In this document: positions 44,001-59,000 of the stretch, in pieces
Position numbering within the stretch: position 1 is the first letter of the stretch
Layout of the letters: every line of letters starts with the position of its first letter
DNA from: Boswellia sacra
Lineage: Eukaryota > Streptophyta > Magnoliopsida > Sapindales > Burseraceae
Direction of reading: 5' to 3'
Length of the DNA: 64,000 bases
Assembly: GCA_013180625.2 (NCBI GenBank)
Contig: SNVD02014566.1
Span: 1-64,000 of the forward strand
Position numbers and translations under genes: made by a program
The notes under the pieces: model-generated
The model's database searches: none
What the model was told of the DNA's origin: nothing
The model's input: only the letters and a program-made list of their open reading frames with translations

Positions 44001-47000
44001 AGCAAAGCATGAAGCTCATAAAAATGAAATAACAAGATTTCTTGACAAATTAAATGTCCCAGAAATAGAATGTTTATGCCGAAAAGAGATGGTCATGATT
44101 CCTGCTATTTCTCGTTGCCATCTCTAACAAGTTTATTCTCCTATTATCTTCATGTGTTCACAATATCCACACAACACATTAGACAACACAAAATAATAGT
44201 ACAACCAAAATCACACAACCTTTGTGATCATTTGCATTTATAAAAATGAACAATCACTAAATCTAAAGAGAGAAGATATTTGCAAAGAGAGAAATTTCTC
44301 CCAAGCAATGCAGCAATATAAAAGGTAGATACCCGGAATGTCATATTAAATGGAAAAAATAATGAAAATTCAGAAGTAAAGGGACACCAGAAGGCATGTT
44401 TCCTAGACACTGATCAAGTGTATGGTCATATTGGCTTCCAAACTAGTGCTCTAAGACACCAGCAATCATATCATCTATAAATCAAGAAAACAAAGTAAAT
44501 CTGTCAACTTTTGCACACTATGAGAGTCTTTAACCACACTTGTATTCACTATGCAGGCAACATAAAGTCCAGGTTACATATTTTTGATAGGAAACAGCGG
44601 GATTAAAATAACACAAAAGAGTACAACAGTGGTGTTGACTGTATAGACAATTCTCCCTGAAATGGCCAAGCAAAAAATATCTATAAAAGCCTAACTAGGA
44701 GACAGTATGATGCGTGCACATAACTTAAGACTCTGTTAACAATACTGACAGAACAACCACAAAAAAACACACAATCAATAAAATCAAATAAAATAAAATA
44801 ACAGAGGGACCCCTCCCCGTTATGGTGGATAACTAAGTGTCTTGAACTAAAAAGATACTAGAAGTTCCCACAAAACATTAACTTCTTCTCCTCCTTTACT
44901 GAAAGAAACTCTACAGTTTTTCCACTGCTAACCAACCTATAATAAAGCTGAAACTGCACACTTCCATAGGATTTCAACGATCATTCCTTTCCCAAAACCA
45001 AAGATGTTTGAAATTTATTTTGAACAAAATCTGCATTGTTGATTTTTCCTAATAGCATTGTCCAAACAAAGACTTGAAACTTGGTTGGAACTTTGCCTTC
45101 AAAATCATACTAACTCGTTTGAATGGTTCATCATAAATTTCTCCGCCTAGCCACTCAAAATAGGATTTAGCTTAGTAAAATTCCTTTGAGTCCAGCTTAC
45201 AAGTCTTGTATCTACCTGGTTTCATTAAATTTCATATTATTTATTTTAACCAGCAGATCACCAAGCTCTTGAAACTTCCTCTCATTCATGATCCTTCAAA
45301 AATAGTCCACATTAAATGTCCAACAAAAATAAAGAGATACGAGGGTAATAGATTGTCCTGAATCCTTGACTCCACCACAAACACATTAGTACCGCAACAC
45401 AGAGACACCTCTTAAGTTCCTCAATGCAATTAGCACATAAAAACTTCATCACTTGGCTGTTTGTAAGCATAGGCAGGATAGATATAGCCTCCAGATCAAA
45501 AGGTCCTTCTTTTGAACAGTGAGGTACTTCACTTGTAATTTCCAATAAAATGAATTTGACAAGGATTTCCACCTACTTTGACTCTAAGAAACTTGGAGAC
45601 GCTACTGATCTAAGCCAATTCAATGGTCATATAAGTCAAATATCCAAGTACAAGCTATGATATAGCTGATGAGTATTCAAATTTGTGATGTTAACCTGAA
45701 GGCAGGGACTTTAAGAGGCTGCAAAGCATGGAATGCATTTGCGAAGGCTGTCAAAATCTGCATCATATACAATTAACCTCAGCCACGGTCAAAGATTATT
45801 TAGGAAAAAGTAAACACAGATAAGCCATACCTGAAAATTTGCACCATCTATAGCAGGCTCCAGTGAGCCAAGGTCTAGCAACCAGTTAATAAACAATCTG
45901 AAATAAGGTCTTGGATTAAATGATACTTTCTTCTCTTCCTCGTCTTTTTGAATAAATCTTACAGTCACAGTCAAAATCTGTGAAATGCACAAATCATGTC
46001 ATATTGTAGGTAAAAAGAAAAATTCAGAGGAGAAAATTATAGTTAGGATTCACCTTTGACAAAAGAAAGATTTTACTTGATCCCTGTTCCATAGGCAAAC
46101 ACTGTGTGATATATTAAAGAGGGGTTACAGAAATGTCGATTAGATTTAAAAATAAAACGAAAATATAACCATATTAAGATAATTCAGACGAAAATACACC
46201 TACCTTCAGGATTGATGAGACAAGTTTTGCATAAATATCGATGGCAAGAAAAGATAGACTCTGCACTTGTTGAGGTGATTGAAGTGCACCAGGATTCATC
46301 ACCTCAGACTTTAGGCAATGTTGCACAGATATTTTCTTAAAAAAGGATCAAAAAGGAATTAAGAGTGTGAGATTATTGATAACCCTTAACACAATTAAAA
46401 GAAAATTAAGAAAGAAAAAGCACCGTGAGGCAGCGGAAAAAGCGATCTGTCATATCATCCCCTTTTAGCAGTCCATTTTGATGCAATTGTAAAATGTAAC
46501 GAGTACAGGTTGCATCATTTGTGGCAGGAAGTTCACATATTTGGTACCATTCCTTAAACAACATGTTGACCTACAAAGCAATCATAAACCGAGAATAAGC
46601 ACAGAAAAACATTCGAGAGACTAGTATAATTACATTATTGCTTTTAGCAATTTCCAAGTTCACATCAATGGGAGGAAAGAGGAAGACAAAGGGTGAACAA
46701 TTAGTGTATGTCTGTTTGGTAAAGCAAGAGAGACAAGAATATCCTGGCCGGTTCTAGCTGTCATCCATTTGGTTCAGAGGAACATAATTTGGCATACTCC
46801 CCTTGCCAAAGCCATTAAAAAAGAAACCAGAAAGAAATAATATTGGCAGCTTTTTCAGAGACCACTTGACGTAGATAGCATATTGGCTTTTCAAGAAGAT
46901 TATTGGTTAAACTATTGAATATACAAGCAGCGTCATCTGGCAGACCATTTGCCTATACATTGGACTGTCATACAAGATGTTACTCCTTCATTCAATACTA

Positions 47001-50000
47001 ATGATTTTCTCTTTTCTCTGTCCTCTCGGCATGATTTGTCTACATCAGAATATGATCAATTCAAGGCAAGCATACCTGGTCATGGAAACCAACTGGATCT
47101 GGATCCACAGGCTCCATGTTGTAATCTTCCCTGAGTGCCGTGGAGTGACTAGGAGCCTGCTTCAAAAAAGTTTAAGGCTAATAAGAATGTACTACACCCA
47201 GAGGGGTATATGATGGACTAAAATATCTCTACTAACCTTCTTGTCTTTGGATTGCCTAGCCTTGTCCTCTTTTATAGCAACAGCACCAGATGGAGCAGCT
47301 ATACTAGCAACAGGATTCTTAAGAATCTCAATCAACTGTTGCAATGACTCAGAAGATCCGGGTTTTGCAGCAACCTGTACAAGCCAATTACAGGGAGAAA
47401 GCAAACAATGAAATTGACATCGAATGTATGGTCTAACATATGCAAAATAAATAACTAAATAAGAATTGGAACCTTTACTAGTGCATCTACAAGATTATGA
47501 AGTTCTGAAATGACACGGGATTCATCAGTAACCAAAGTTTGAAGAAGGGAAATCGCAAACTCCATAGCAGCCTCTGCATATATCATACAATAGGTCAGTT
47601 GTATCAACTGCAGTAGAATTGATAACTAAAAAGATATTACTTATACATACTGTTCCTTCCCCCATCTATAAGTTTTGCCATATGAACATTGTACTCTGCA
47701 AGGTTTAGCAATTCACTCCGAATAAGGCCAACAGTGATATCCTTATTGAACTTTCTATCTTCATCCGAGTAAATAACCTATAAGAAACAGTTGACAGGGT
47801 TAGCCGAGTAATTGACAACAAACGTGGGCAAAATTTACAGGCCATATCTGAAGCCTTTTTCATCTAGGGTAAAAAGCTCAAACTCAGCAAATCGCACTCA
47901 CACCTAGGTCAGTTTAATCGGAATTAACACAATTCTCAACCAGTTCCAAAAATAGTTAAGAAACAGTTCTGCAGATAACCTTAGAGTTCCATTACGTGAC
48001 AAGAAGAATACTTAGAACTTGAGCCAATACGATAAAGCAGCATAGGCAAGTCCGTATCAAGATAAGAATAAATGCAAAGTAGACAAAATGCAGTATTGCA
48101 CTTTAAGGGACCATAACATTCAGGCTAGGACACAGAGAAGTTTAACAGAGCATACCCAACTTGTGAGCTCCTTAACAACAAGCTTGCAAACATCACGAAT
48201 GGCAGCCAATATGACAAGATGAGCACTAACATGAAGACTGTTTGATGCATTCTCATATAACCCCTTGAAAACCTACAAGAAAAGATGGAAAAAAAACCTC
48301 AGACCATTCTATATTAGGTCCAAAACCATTCAAAAATAATTGACTGGATGTCAACATGAAAAAGAATGGAAGCAACAGAGGAAGCTGAAACTATAACCTT
48401 TCAGAGGGGAAAAATTAAAAAAATAAAAGTAACCACCAAAATAATGCTGTACAAAGGAGTAAACCTTTTGAGCCACAGCCAAGGCAGCCTCATCCCGACT
48501 GATGCACCTGAGTATTATTTCTGGAACCTCAGCAATTACTCCCTGAAAAAAAATACATATCTTTGTTTACTAAATGTCCCCAAGTGCTTTTTGAAGAAAT
48601 CTCAAATGAAGGACAAGTAACACAAACAGAGTGAGGCAGAGCGAGACTGAAACACAAAATATTTGGCAAACACATGTTCAAGAAAATGAAATTGTTAGGA
48701 TACCGAGACAAGGGAAAGAAACAATACCTGAACTTCAGCTTCTCTAGCATCACTGGCTACCAAAGCTTCTAACTGGTAACATTTCAATTTGAGAGATGAG
48801 AGAGAAGGGAATTAGCAAAACAGTTGGAGAAGGTTTAATAACAATAATCTAACTCAAACCAAATAAAGAAGAAACAACAACATGAGGGAACCCCTGGCCT
48901 AGGGGCTAAATTGACATCCTCACAACCATGTGTCAGATTACCAGTGATCCCAACTCACCCAAAAGAAGGTAGAGAAAAATAATAGAAATTCAGATTATGA
49001 ACACCAAACATCTCAACTACATGTGCAATTGAATTATATACAAGATATACACCCCCATAACTCGTATGCACAAGCTACCTGCTCCTACCAACAGAATCAT
49101 GGGTGACAATTCAAATCACAATCCTCTCTTTAAAACCCTCAATCTCTTGGTGGGTAAGTGTAGCAAAATAAAGTACAATTTTAATGCAGCAGATAGTATA
49201 CATGAGCAACTGTTTGACAGATCGGCTCAACAAGTCTGGTTTTAAGAAAAAAAATAAGGTAAAAAAAAAAACACAGGAAATATGGCTAACTACAACCTTT
49301 TGTGCAACAATATGATATTTATCCAATGCATCTCTTGTGTGCAGTGAAGGTTCCAAGATGCTACTTCCAAGACGTTCTGGGGCAACAGGTGATGGTAATG
49401 ACTGTAAAGAAGCTCCTGGTTCCTTGAGGGGGAAAAAAAAAACAAAAGGCAAATATCAGCAATAAGTACCTTAAGCTTAGCAGCATATAACTAACGTACA
49501 CAAGATTTCATACTTTTACAGATTCAGCTGAGTCCACTGAATGTAATTCAGGGGCAGAAGCAGTTGAAGTAAAAGCATTGACAGGTTCGTTCTCAGAGTT
49601 ATGCTGAATACCACCATCTGATGCCATAACATGAGCCGATGACCCACTGAAAGAGAAAAGGAATTTTAATACATAAGTGAAAAGAATTACAAGACAAAAC
49701 CAGAGTACTTCTGAAACGAAAAAGAACCTTAACAGTGCAGCTGAACTGGATTCAATTGCCCTGGATTCAATTAACCCAGAACCAACATCCAACGCGCGCG
49801 AGACTGCTTCAAATTCAGTGTTTCCTGTAGCTGATGAGCCGCCTGCGTTATGTCCAGCGGCTAAACCATAGGCACCAGTAAGACCAGCATCACCAGAGGA
49901 AGTCAAAGAACCTGCTGGCATGGCATGTGAGCTCTGAGTAGATTGGTTTTGCAAAGGAAGTCGAACAAAATCCTGAAAAGAAAAGGTGGGACAAACACAG

Positions 50001-53000
50001 GTCAAGACCAGTCTCCTCAACATTTTTAATCAAACCACGTATAACTACCCAAAAGGTGTTCACCTCATAAACTCGCTGTTGAGAAATGGACAAATGACCC
50101 GGTTTAGGGCGGAGGGCCTCAGGTACAACACCCATAGAACCTTGTGCATACATGCTTGGATCAAAAAATGAGGGTCCAACACCCTCTCTATGCTTTCTTC
50201 TTAAAGAAAGTTGTTGAGCTATTTCTCCATCAATGGTTTGAATTGCCTATATGAAACAAACAGGCATAAGAAACCCAAAAAGTAAACTTCAAAATCATTA
50301 GGATACTCTTCAGACCCAAATCCTAATACAAAAACAAAACCCTTGGATGTAAATTTATTTCAACTCAATTTTGTGGGTACTATAAATGGAGAAGCCACTC
50401 CAGAAACCCAAAATGAAATTTAACACAGCAAGCATCAAATAACATAAATGCCAGTTGTAGAGAGGGATACACATACCTATGTGCAAACAAAGATATTCCC
50501 AGGGTCTGAGGTTTAGTTAGTAAATTTATAATCCTAAAGCAATGCAGACCTTTGGCAAAGTAATTTAACATTTTTAATTTAAAATATTGTGTACTCCCAA
50601 CAATTGGTGTCCCACCAGGAGCATAAGTGCTTATTGCACGGAACAAATTAATTTCATCAATAATCAAACCTATTCATCACCGATTGATTTTGGAAGATTT
50701 TCAATCTAAACTAAACCAATCTAGAATTGAGAGCAAATTCAAACCCAAATATTAGAATGGGGTGCCAGCAGGACCAATCCAATCCACTCAAATCCAAACA
50801 AAAATGTTTCTGCTAATTTAAATATTTTTCTAATCTGTTCTAATCTGAACAAAAAAAGGGATAGTTCCTATTAGGTTTAGTCAAACTTCTGCAAGGAAAG
50901 CCACCAAATAAACCCGTAAGATTGGCCATTTAAATTTTGGATCAAATACAATCCGCTAACCTATCAAATACAGTAAAAGATGGATCTTGAACACTCCTAC
51001 AAAGAGTATAAAATGTCAATTTACTGTCCACACCTTGAGAGAAAATCAGAGACAAGATGTTTCCAAATAGACAATTCTGTCCAAAGATTAAAGCCAAACT
51101 CAGGGTATGGATCAAAGTAGGCAATCTAACCTTCTCTGTGGCAGCCTGCTCAATGACTGCACAGCCAAGATCAAGGTTGTCATTGGTAACAAGTTGCACA
51201 GCTTGTTCCAGGAGTTCGCTAGCAAAATTTAAACCTTGTAGCGAATTCCTCAGTTGACTTGATATAGAAGCGCGCAAGGGTTCCTAGCAAAGCACAAACA
51301 TAATCTTAGATCAGATGACAGAAGCTGCAGCTAAGAGATAAAAATAAAAATCAGAAGGATCCTAAAATTAACAAAATAAAGGGAGAAAATTTTTGAAAAG
51401 ATTTGATCTGAGATAAAGAAAACCTTGCATGTCACATGAGCTAGACTTCCAGCCAAACTTGCAACCATCAAGTGTGCTGCATTGTATATGCGTGTCTCAT
51501 CTGATTCCATAGCATAATCCTGACATCGCATTGGATCAAAATAAGTGAAAATATAGTGGTTAGAAAGCTTTGTCACTAGGGCTCGTAAAGTTATCAACAG
51601 GACAAGGAGGTTGATATTGCTCTTCCATTATTCAAGCCATCCATAGATAGGAAGGCTATGACAAGCTCTCACTACATGAATCAAAAACTTTTGCTTCCCA
51701 AAGCACACACCTTGAGTCATATGGAGCAATGCATAGTCAGATACAGTGGTTGTTGGTTATGAAAAATACAGAGTATCAAGCATTTGGTTATGTTATCATC
51801 GTGCAAAAATTGGAGGTAAAAATGAGATTTTAATAACTATTAGTAATCAGATGGCTATTATCTTCATATAAGTCGGTCAACCATGTAATTCCCAGGTTCA
51901 TTCAGAAGATATCTCACCAAATATTTTCCTTTGTACACAACCTATCTAAAAACATACTCAGAATTTTAAGCCAAAATAAATGATAACCTTTATCAATAAA
52001 TCTATTACTAATGATTGTATCCATTAATGGAAGAACCACACGAATACACACATATAGAAGGAATATCTATGCTAGCACATCAAGGATAAAACCCAACATG
52101 GATGCGATAATAATAAGGAATTTTGAAACATGTAAGTGAAAAGTAAGAAGAATATAAAAAAATAAAGGCATTTGGGAAGGCAAACTTGAGAAAAACTGAG
52201 GACAATTTATAGGAAATTTTCAACTGTGTATGTGTAAAGAAACATACTCAGGCATCCATAAGACACAGGATTTTTATGCATCATAAAGTGGTTATGAACA
52301 CAACAAAAAAAACAAGAGGAAATAATGAGAAACACTAGGATGACATGATTCAAAGCAGAAGTGGGAATGTACAAGCTTGAGTCAGTTAGCAGACCTTTAA
52401 AACAAGCTCTTTTGTTGTTTGAGTTGCTATAGAAACACTGCGCTGAACAATGCCAGACACTATCTCTTTGATCGCTCTGTCCATCGCAATTGGAACCACT
52501 CTGCAATATGTGAAATGGAAGGAGATTGTCATAGGAAACAAGCCAATGCGCTCAGTATGCAGGAAATAGTAAAATAGACAGTTTCAAACCTCTGAAAGTG
52601 CAAGTGCAAGCCTAAGGCAGTGAGCTTCTGGTTGATGATAACATGAGTTCCAATATTAGGTATCGGTGTGGAAAGCTGTCATACAAGAATCCCATAAACG
52701 GTAAACATAGAAGTTAAGCAGTGCTTACAATACCAAAGAAAGATGAAAATCAACGCATACCTGACCAACAGAAAAGGGTGTCTGGGATTGTGTAGCTTGA
52801 AAGAGTCCTTGAGCTGAAGGAAGCTGATCAGACAAGCCTAGAGCTGCCAGTTTTTCATCCTCCATCAATGTACCAGATGACAGACGTAGGGGACCAGCAT
52901 ACTACAGCAACAAAAAAAGAGAAGATTTGGAATTCAATATGCATGTAATTAACTTCAAACATCTGATAAAAAAAAGCCAAGCCAGAATAAAACCTGAGAC

Positions 53001-56000
53001 AGTAAATGTGTAGGGCCACCAGAATTAGGTGGGCTGGCAACATCCAGTGACAATTCTACATGATTCAGAGGAGAAATTATTCCTGATTTAACCTCAGGAA
53101 TCATCTGAGGTTGTGATGCTCCAACGTCTTTATTAGAAAAGTCAGGATTGCCTTCAATTTCTCTTTTCCGATCCTTGAGAAGAGATGTGGGTGTTATGTC
53201 CTTCATGTCCACACCAAGGTTCTTGAATAGAACCTGAAATTGAAACACCAAAAGACCTCATGCATAATTCCAGAAATCAATGATCTTAGTAATGTATTAT
53301 TACACATTTAACTGATAGGAAGTATAGGCAAATTATAGCCACACCTCTATGTCAAACTTGAGGTTCATTTTCAGATTTGGCATTGAATAGATCTCAGCAA
53401 GTAGTCCAAGAATGCCCATAGTCCAGGGATTAGGAGGTTGATATGCTAGACTGCTTTGGCATGGTTCCAGAATCTGCAGCAAGTAATAAAACATTAAAAT
53501 CACAAACACTCAAGGCCACAGAGCACACAAAACAATCCTATTTAAGATTCTAACCTTGGAGGTAAATGGAATTACTGCAATCATCAATCCCTTCTCATAT
53601 GCCTGTTGAAAGAAAAAAAAGGTAAAATGCAGAGACCAACCTTGATATGTAATAGATAGTTCTGAAAATGCATCATAATGCTAACCAAAAGAAAGGATCT
53701 AGAATGAGGAATAATCAAATTTAAAGATGGCATTGTAGATTGTATACCTCTATAATCAGGGATTTGGGATCTATTTCACGAGCCCTTAAAACTTGATTTC
53801 TTCCGATAGTCAACTTCCCAAGCCAGCTACCCAAATTTTTAAGCAATGAACGCTCTTCTGAACTTGATTTTATAAGCTCTGATCCTAATAAAACCTACAA
53901 GATATGTAGTGCAAAAAATTATTTCCTCATTTCAGTGTAAAAAAAAAGTCTAAATACATCTTTGGACTAATTATAGATATAAACCTTGCAATTCTCATAT
54001 GTGGCCTGGACAATCTCTTTATTCAAAGCCTTTGAATTAACTTTGTCCAGAAACTTCAAGTACAAATCATGGAAATTCGGCTCAATGCTTGCTCTGTTAG
54101 AAGTCAGCAGGGATGTGACAAATTGGCAATGATATGATGATACAACGGCAGCTCAGAAAGTAAACAGGAAAAAGAAAAACATAATAAAACGCTGCCAGCA
54201 CAATAGGCATTAATACGGTGTTTGCAGAATTCAACATACATACAAGATATACACACAAGATATATACATAAAAAGTATAATCAGCATAACTTTTTGGTTT
54301 CTAACCTTTTCATAACCATATACTGAGCAAACCACGGATGGTACTGCTCTTTCAATATTTCAGTGAATTCTTTAGCTTTGGCCTCAATATTTATAGCTGA
54401 AATGTTATTGATTATAAACGATATCTTGTCCTGAATATCTGATGCTGGAGCCTGAAAACAATAAACATAAGCATGTGAGACTTGCATTATAAAAAATATA
54501 TTGTACTTGAAAACCAAAAAAAAGAATTTGATGCAACATCTTAAATTAGTACTTGTAATAGTAATCCCTGAAAATACTTTCTAAAGGTGACGTTAACACT
54601 ACTGCATTCCACTTGCACCAAAAATTCCAAACATATATAATGAAAGTCGATGAAATTACCTCTATGGGAGTCTCCCTTCTCTCTGCAGCAGCAACTAGTG
54701 TTTCAATGTTCAAAGCGGAGCCAAATTCTGTAACAGAAATCAAGAACCAAGCTTACACATAAAAATTGTCACTTAAAAAAAAAAAAAGGCAAACATGATA
54801 TAATCTTATAAGTGCACTAAATGGAATGCTTAACATGTATAAGTTACAGATAATTACTAGTAGATGTAACTGCTCTGGAGGGACGAACAAAACCAGGGGA
54901 GGCTGACAGCATAGCTGGAGCACTGACCGTATTCTGCAAATTCAGTTTTACAAATAATTATAATTAAAGATATTTAAAAAATCATTCCAACTGGGAAAGA
55001 AGAGTTCAGACTTCCAAGCGTACCTTCTGAATACTAGATGTATCACCCAATGAAGCAATGGATGGTTGCCCAATGGAAGACAGAAGTGGTTTCACATCAT
55101 TAGATGAAGCCGTAGAAACTTTATGACGATCATCAAGAGAACTTTCATTTCTCTGTTGAAGCTGGATCTGAGAAGGAAGTTGTTGCCCAGATTGTGTGAT
55201 GCTAGAACCATTAACCTGCAAGAATGACTGATATTTAGGAACAACAGACAACCATTCAGACACTGAGAAGTCAACTTATTTAGCTGCCATACAATGATAA
55301 CGTTTATGCCCTTATTTTGAAAGTGGTGCAATCAATATCAGAATCAACTAATTACGATCCTAACATTAAAGAGACAGATCACAATATAGTAACCTAACAC
55401 ATTTAACTCTGGTTCCACAATGCTGCAAATGGTACCAACTTCAAAATCGAGTCATCTTAACAGTATTATTTAGGATGGTCAAGGTAGCTGTATTCAGTGA
55501 TGTAGACGAAGCATTATGATTAAACTTGCAGTCAAAGCAAAATGTGATCATGGCGAGAAGAACATGCAACAACAGAGTATGGAACCACTAGCAGTGGTAT
55601 CTATAGTGTGTATTAGGGGTGAGAGAGATGGTGGACATGGAGAGTGTAATACTTCTGTTACATAATACTTTGTAATCCTTTTGGAATGACAACAGAAATT
55701 AAGATCTCAGTGCGTCACAAAAATGATACTAACAGACATTGAGAAATGGCAAGGACCATAATACAAATTAATGTTCAGATCATCTAGAAACAATTATTTT
55801 CATTTCCTTACTAATATTACCTACAAATTATCAGCGTTAACCGCACTTCCTAAGAATAGATAAACTGGACACAATTTTTTTTTTCATTTCCTTTCTAAGA
55901 GCATCTATATATAATTATCAGAGCATTTACCTCCACATTTCCTGAGGAAACCTGAGAGGAACCAAGCTGATGAACAACAGCATTATTGGTTCCATCAGAT

Positions 56001-59000
56001 TCCAAATGGCCAGATGAAATCCTGGCAAGAGCCCGTTCAATGAAAGCAACAAGCTCTGTATGAGTACTACGCAGATGAGATATTTGTAAAATATGGTTGC
56101 AATACTGTGGCCACTCAATTAGGCGATCCACAAATTGCTCCAAAGCCTTCGTCCCAAACACAAACATCTGCATGGAGAGTGGCCATAAGCAGTATCATAC
56201 AGGGAAAAATTATAACAGAAATTCAACAGAAGAAGATACAAACTTTAGAATCTGCAGGTTTACGTAATGCATCTAAAACACCACGAAGGGCAATCCCAAG
56301 AGTGAGATGAGTTACAAGCTGGTGCTTGATTATAGAGCCTGTGATTTAGTTCAAAGCCACAACTTAATAAGACAAAATGAACGCAAACATCGAGTTAAAC
56401 ATTTAGAGGGAAAAAATAAAAATCTGAAAATGAGAGAAGATACCTCTCAAGGTAATTATGTAAATGCAGCTACATATTGATGCAAATTATGAACAAAAGC
56501 AATATTTATTAGCCAGCAGTGATTTAGATCAAAAATGTAAATTCATCAGTTTGCATAATCACATACTGCAATGAGAACCTGACAAACAGAATCTGATATA
56601 AACAAAGTCAAATCATACATATGCATAGGGGTCTAGTCCAAGCAGATTACCATGATTAAGGGTTAAATCTAAGCACGACAAACATGACCAGCAAGTTGAC
56701 CACAACTTCTCAATGAGTAAAAGCACATATTCAGCTCTCTCATGAACATCATCCTTAGCTCTGCAAATAATTGTTATGGCCTAAGATACTATTACCATAA
56801 ATGCCAATGAGAGTGTGACCCCAAAAAAGGATTTTTTCCCTTTATTTAATATCCTGGATACGACAACCTTTTACTAAACAAGGATCATCTTCCCAAGGAA
56901 ACATGTGCATCAAGCCTTATAAAAAAATAGGAAGAAAATGCTCAATATACCCAAAAGCAGAGACAATGATGAAAAGTTTGAAATTTAAAAGTAGCACTTC
57001 CACTCCTAAGCTACAGTTTTTAACATATTAAGCAAAAATAAAAAATAAAAAAAAATTGAACAAAAAAGCTATAGGTATAAATCCAGGTTGTAGCATGTTA
57101 TTCTATAATGAACTCACCAAAGAGAACAGCAGCAATTCTGAGCTGCCTTTCAGGATACTTTGGGAAGAACCTGTATTCCTCAAACAGATTTGCAATCATG
57201 CATTCATAAATTGAATGTTCCCTGTCAATTCATACATAAGCCACTAAAAGTCAATATTTGTAAATGAGGAGCTTAATGCTAACAAAATAGTGTGAAAGAT
57301 ATATATAAGTACAGTGTAACGATTTTTCATCATTAAGTAATTGTGGCATCAAAATAACCTAATTGCATGCAATAATTCAATACTAATAGAAACTGAATAC
57401 TAAAAAAATTCTAAAACCTCTATATATAGGATCAGCAAACTTTAACTTAAATATTCCAAACCTAATTATCATTCACTAAGCAATTATGGCATTAAAATAA
57501 CATAATACCTTTTCACAGAAGAATCCTTAAATCGAGCAAGCATTTGAACCATTGCTTCAATGGTCAACAGACCCGAAAACATTTGATGGAAGTAAGAATT
57601 TGCTTCTGCCTCAACATCAGCCGCATATCCATCAGATGTTGATGAATCTGTAGCCTCACCATTCTGTAGTTTTGGGTTAGAATCGGAGATTGTAGCATCC
57701 AACTTTTCCAATTCATTCTGTAGTTTTGGGTTAGAATCGGAGATTGTGGCATGCAACTTTTCCAATTCATCGATAAGTTTGGTTGAAGTGATCAAGCCAG
57801 AATGAGCTTTTAAAACCTGCACAATGAGCACATATAGATAACAAATCAAAACATGACCTCAAACAGAAGTGCATGAGGATCATGAAAACAACTAAATTTT
57901 ATAAGAAGAACCTTCATAATAGTAGAAATCTTCTCCATATAAAGATTCAAGAGAGCGCCAGTATGAAGAAAAGCTTTGACCGAAAAATCCTGTGATCTAC
58001 CAAACTGAACCTCCTTTATGAACTTGAGGCACTCCTGAAAATTGCAGAAAGCACATAAGCCTGTTTTGCTTGCAGTCTCTATTATCTGTATTAATAACAA
58101 TTGAAACAACAATACCAGCAACTGACAAAATCATGGCAGCTGAGGACAAACAGATTTACCTCAAAGAAAAAATCCTTGTGTGTATTTAAGTTAATACTCA
58201 GCCACTTCTCGAGATCCACAAGTTCTTTCTGAGAAGCAAGTACCGCCAATCTGATGGCAGAAGGTGAAGGCATCATCTCCAGGACTGACGATAGAATCTG
58301 GGGAAAATGCATAAGACATAGCAGAAACAATAAATATAAAATGGGACATCCAGAATTTTTTTTCTTCAGCAATGAATAGTTAAAGACAATAATGAGAGAC
58401 TCCTTAATTGGCAAGAGACAACTCCTGGTCTGACGCAAAGGACACACTACCCCAGACCATACAACACAGATGACGGATATAAGCATTGTTAGTTCCGAAA
58501 ATCACACAAATTTTACCTTCAGCTCCTGACAAGTCTCTAATATTTTTATCAAGCTGTCGGATTCCAGACTAAGAGTATCCAAGAATCCCCGCAATACAAG
58601 ATTGGGATTGACACGCCAGAGGTGAAGAATCATACCACTACACATGGCATGTTTAATTATATTTGGGAAAACAGTGAAAGAAACTTCGGTTTGGATGAGA
58701 TTATATGCAGTCTGCAAACACAAATGAAAATTTATTAAGAAGAGTAGATCCAATAAGATAACATTAAAAATTACTGCAGGAATGAATATGAAAGCATACA
58801 TTAACATGTGCCATCCCAAGGAGAAGGACTTCAGGACAGTGTTTAAGTGGATATTCAAGCATTGATCGGACAGAGCTAGCATGACCCCTCTCAGCGAGTT
58901 GGCACAGCACATCTAGAAGGTCAAGACACAGCCACAAATGATTTGCATGTCCAAGTTGAAGTTTATTACTTTTCACCACATCAATATAGGCCTGCAAGAG

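Noticed and set aside
46949..47213. Two overlapping plus-strand ORFs across NOT1 exon 39
   Set aside because: They are antisense to a confirmed exon and show no domain.
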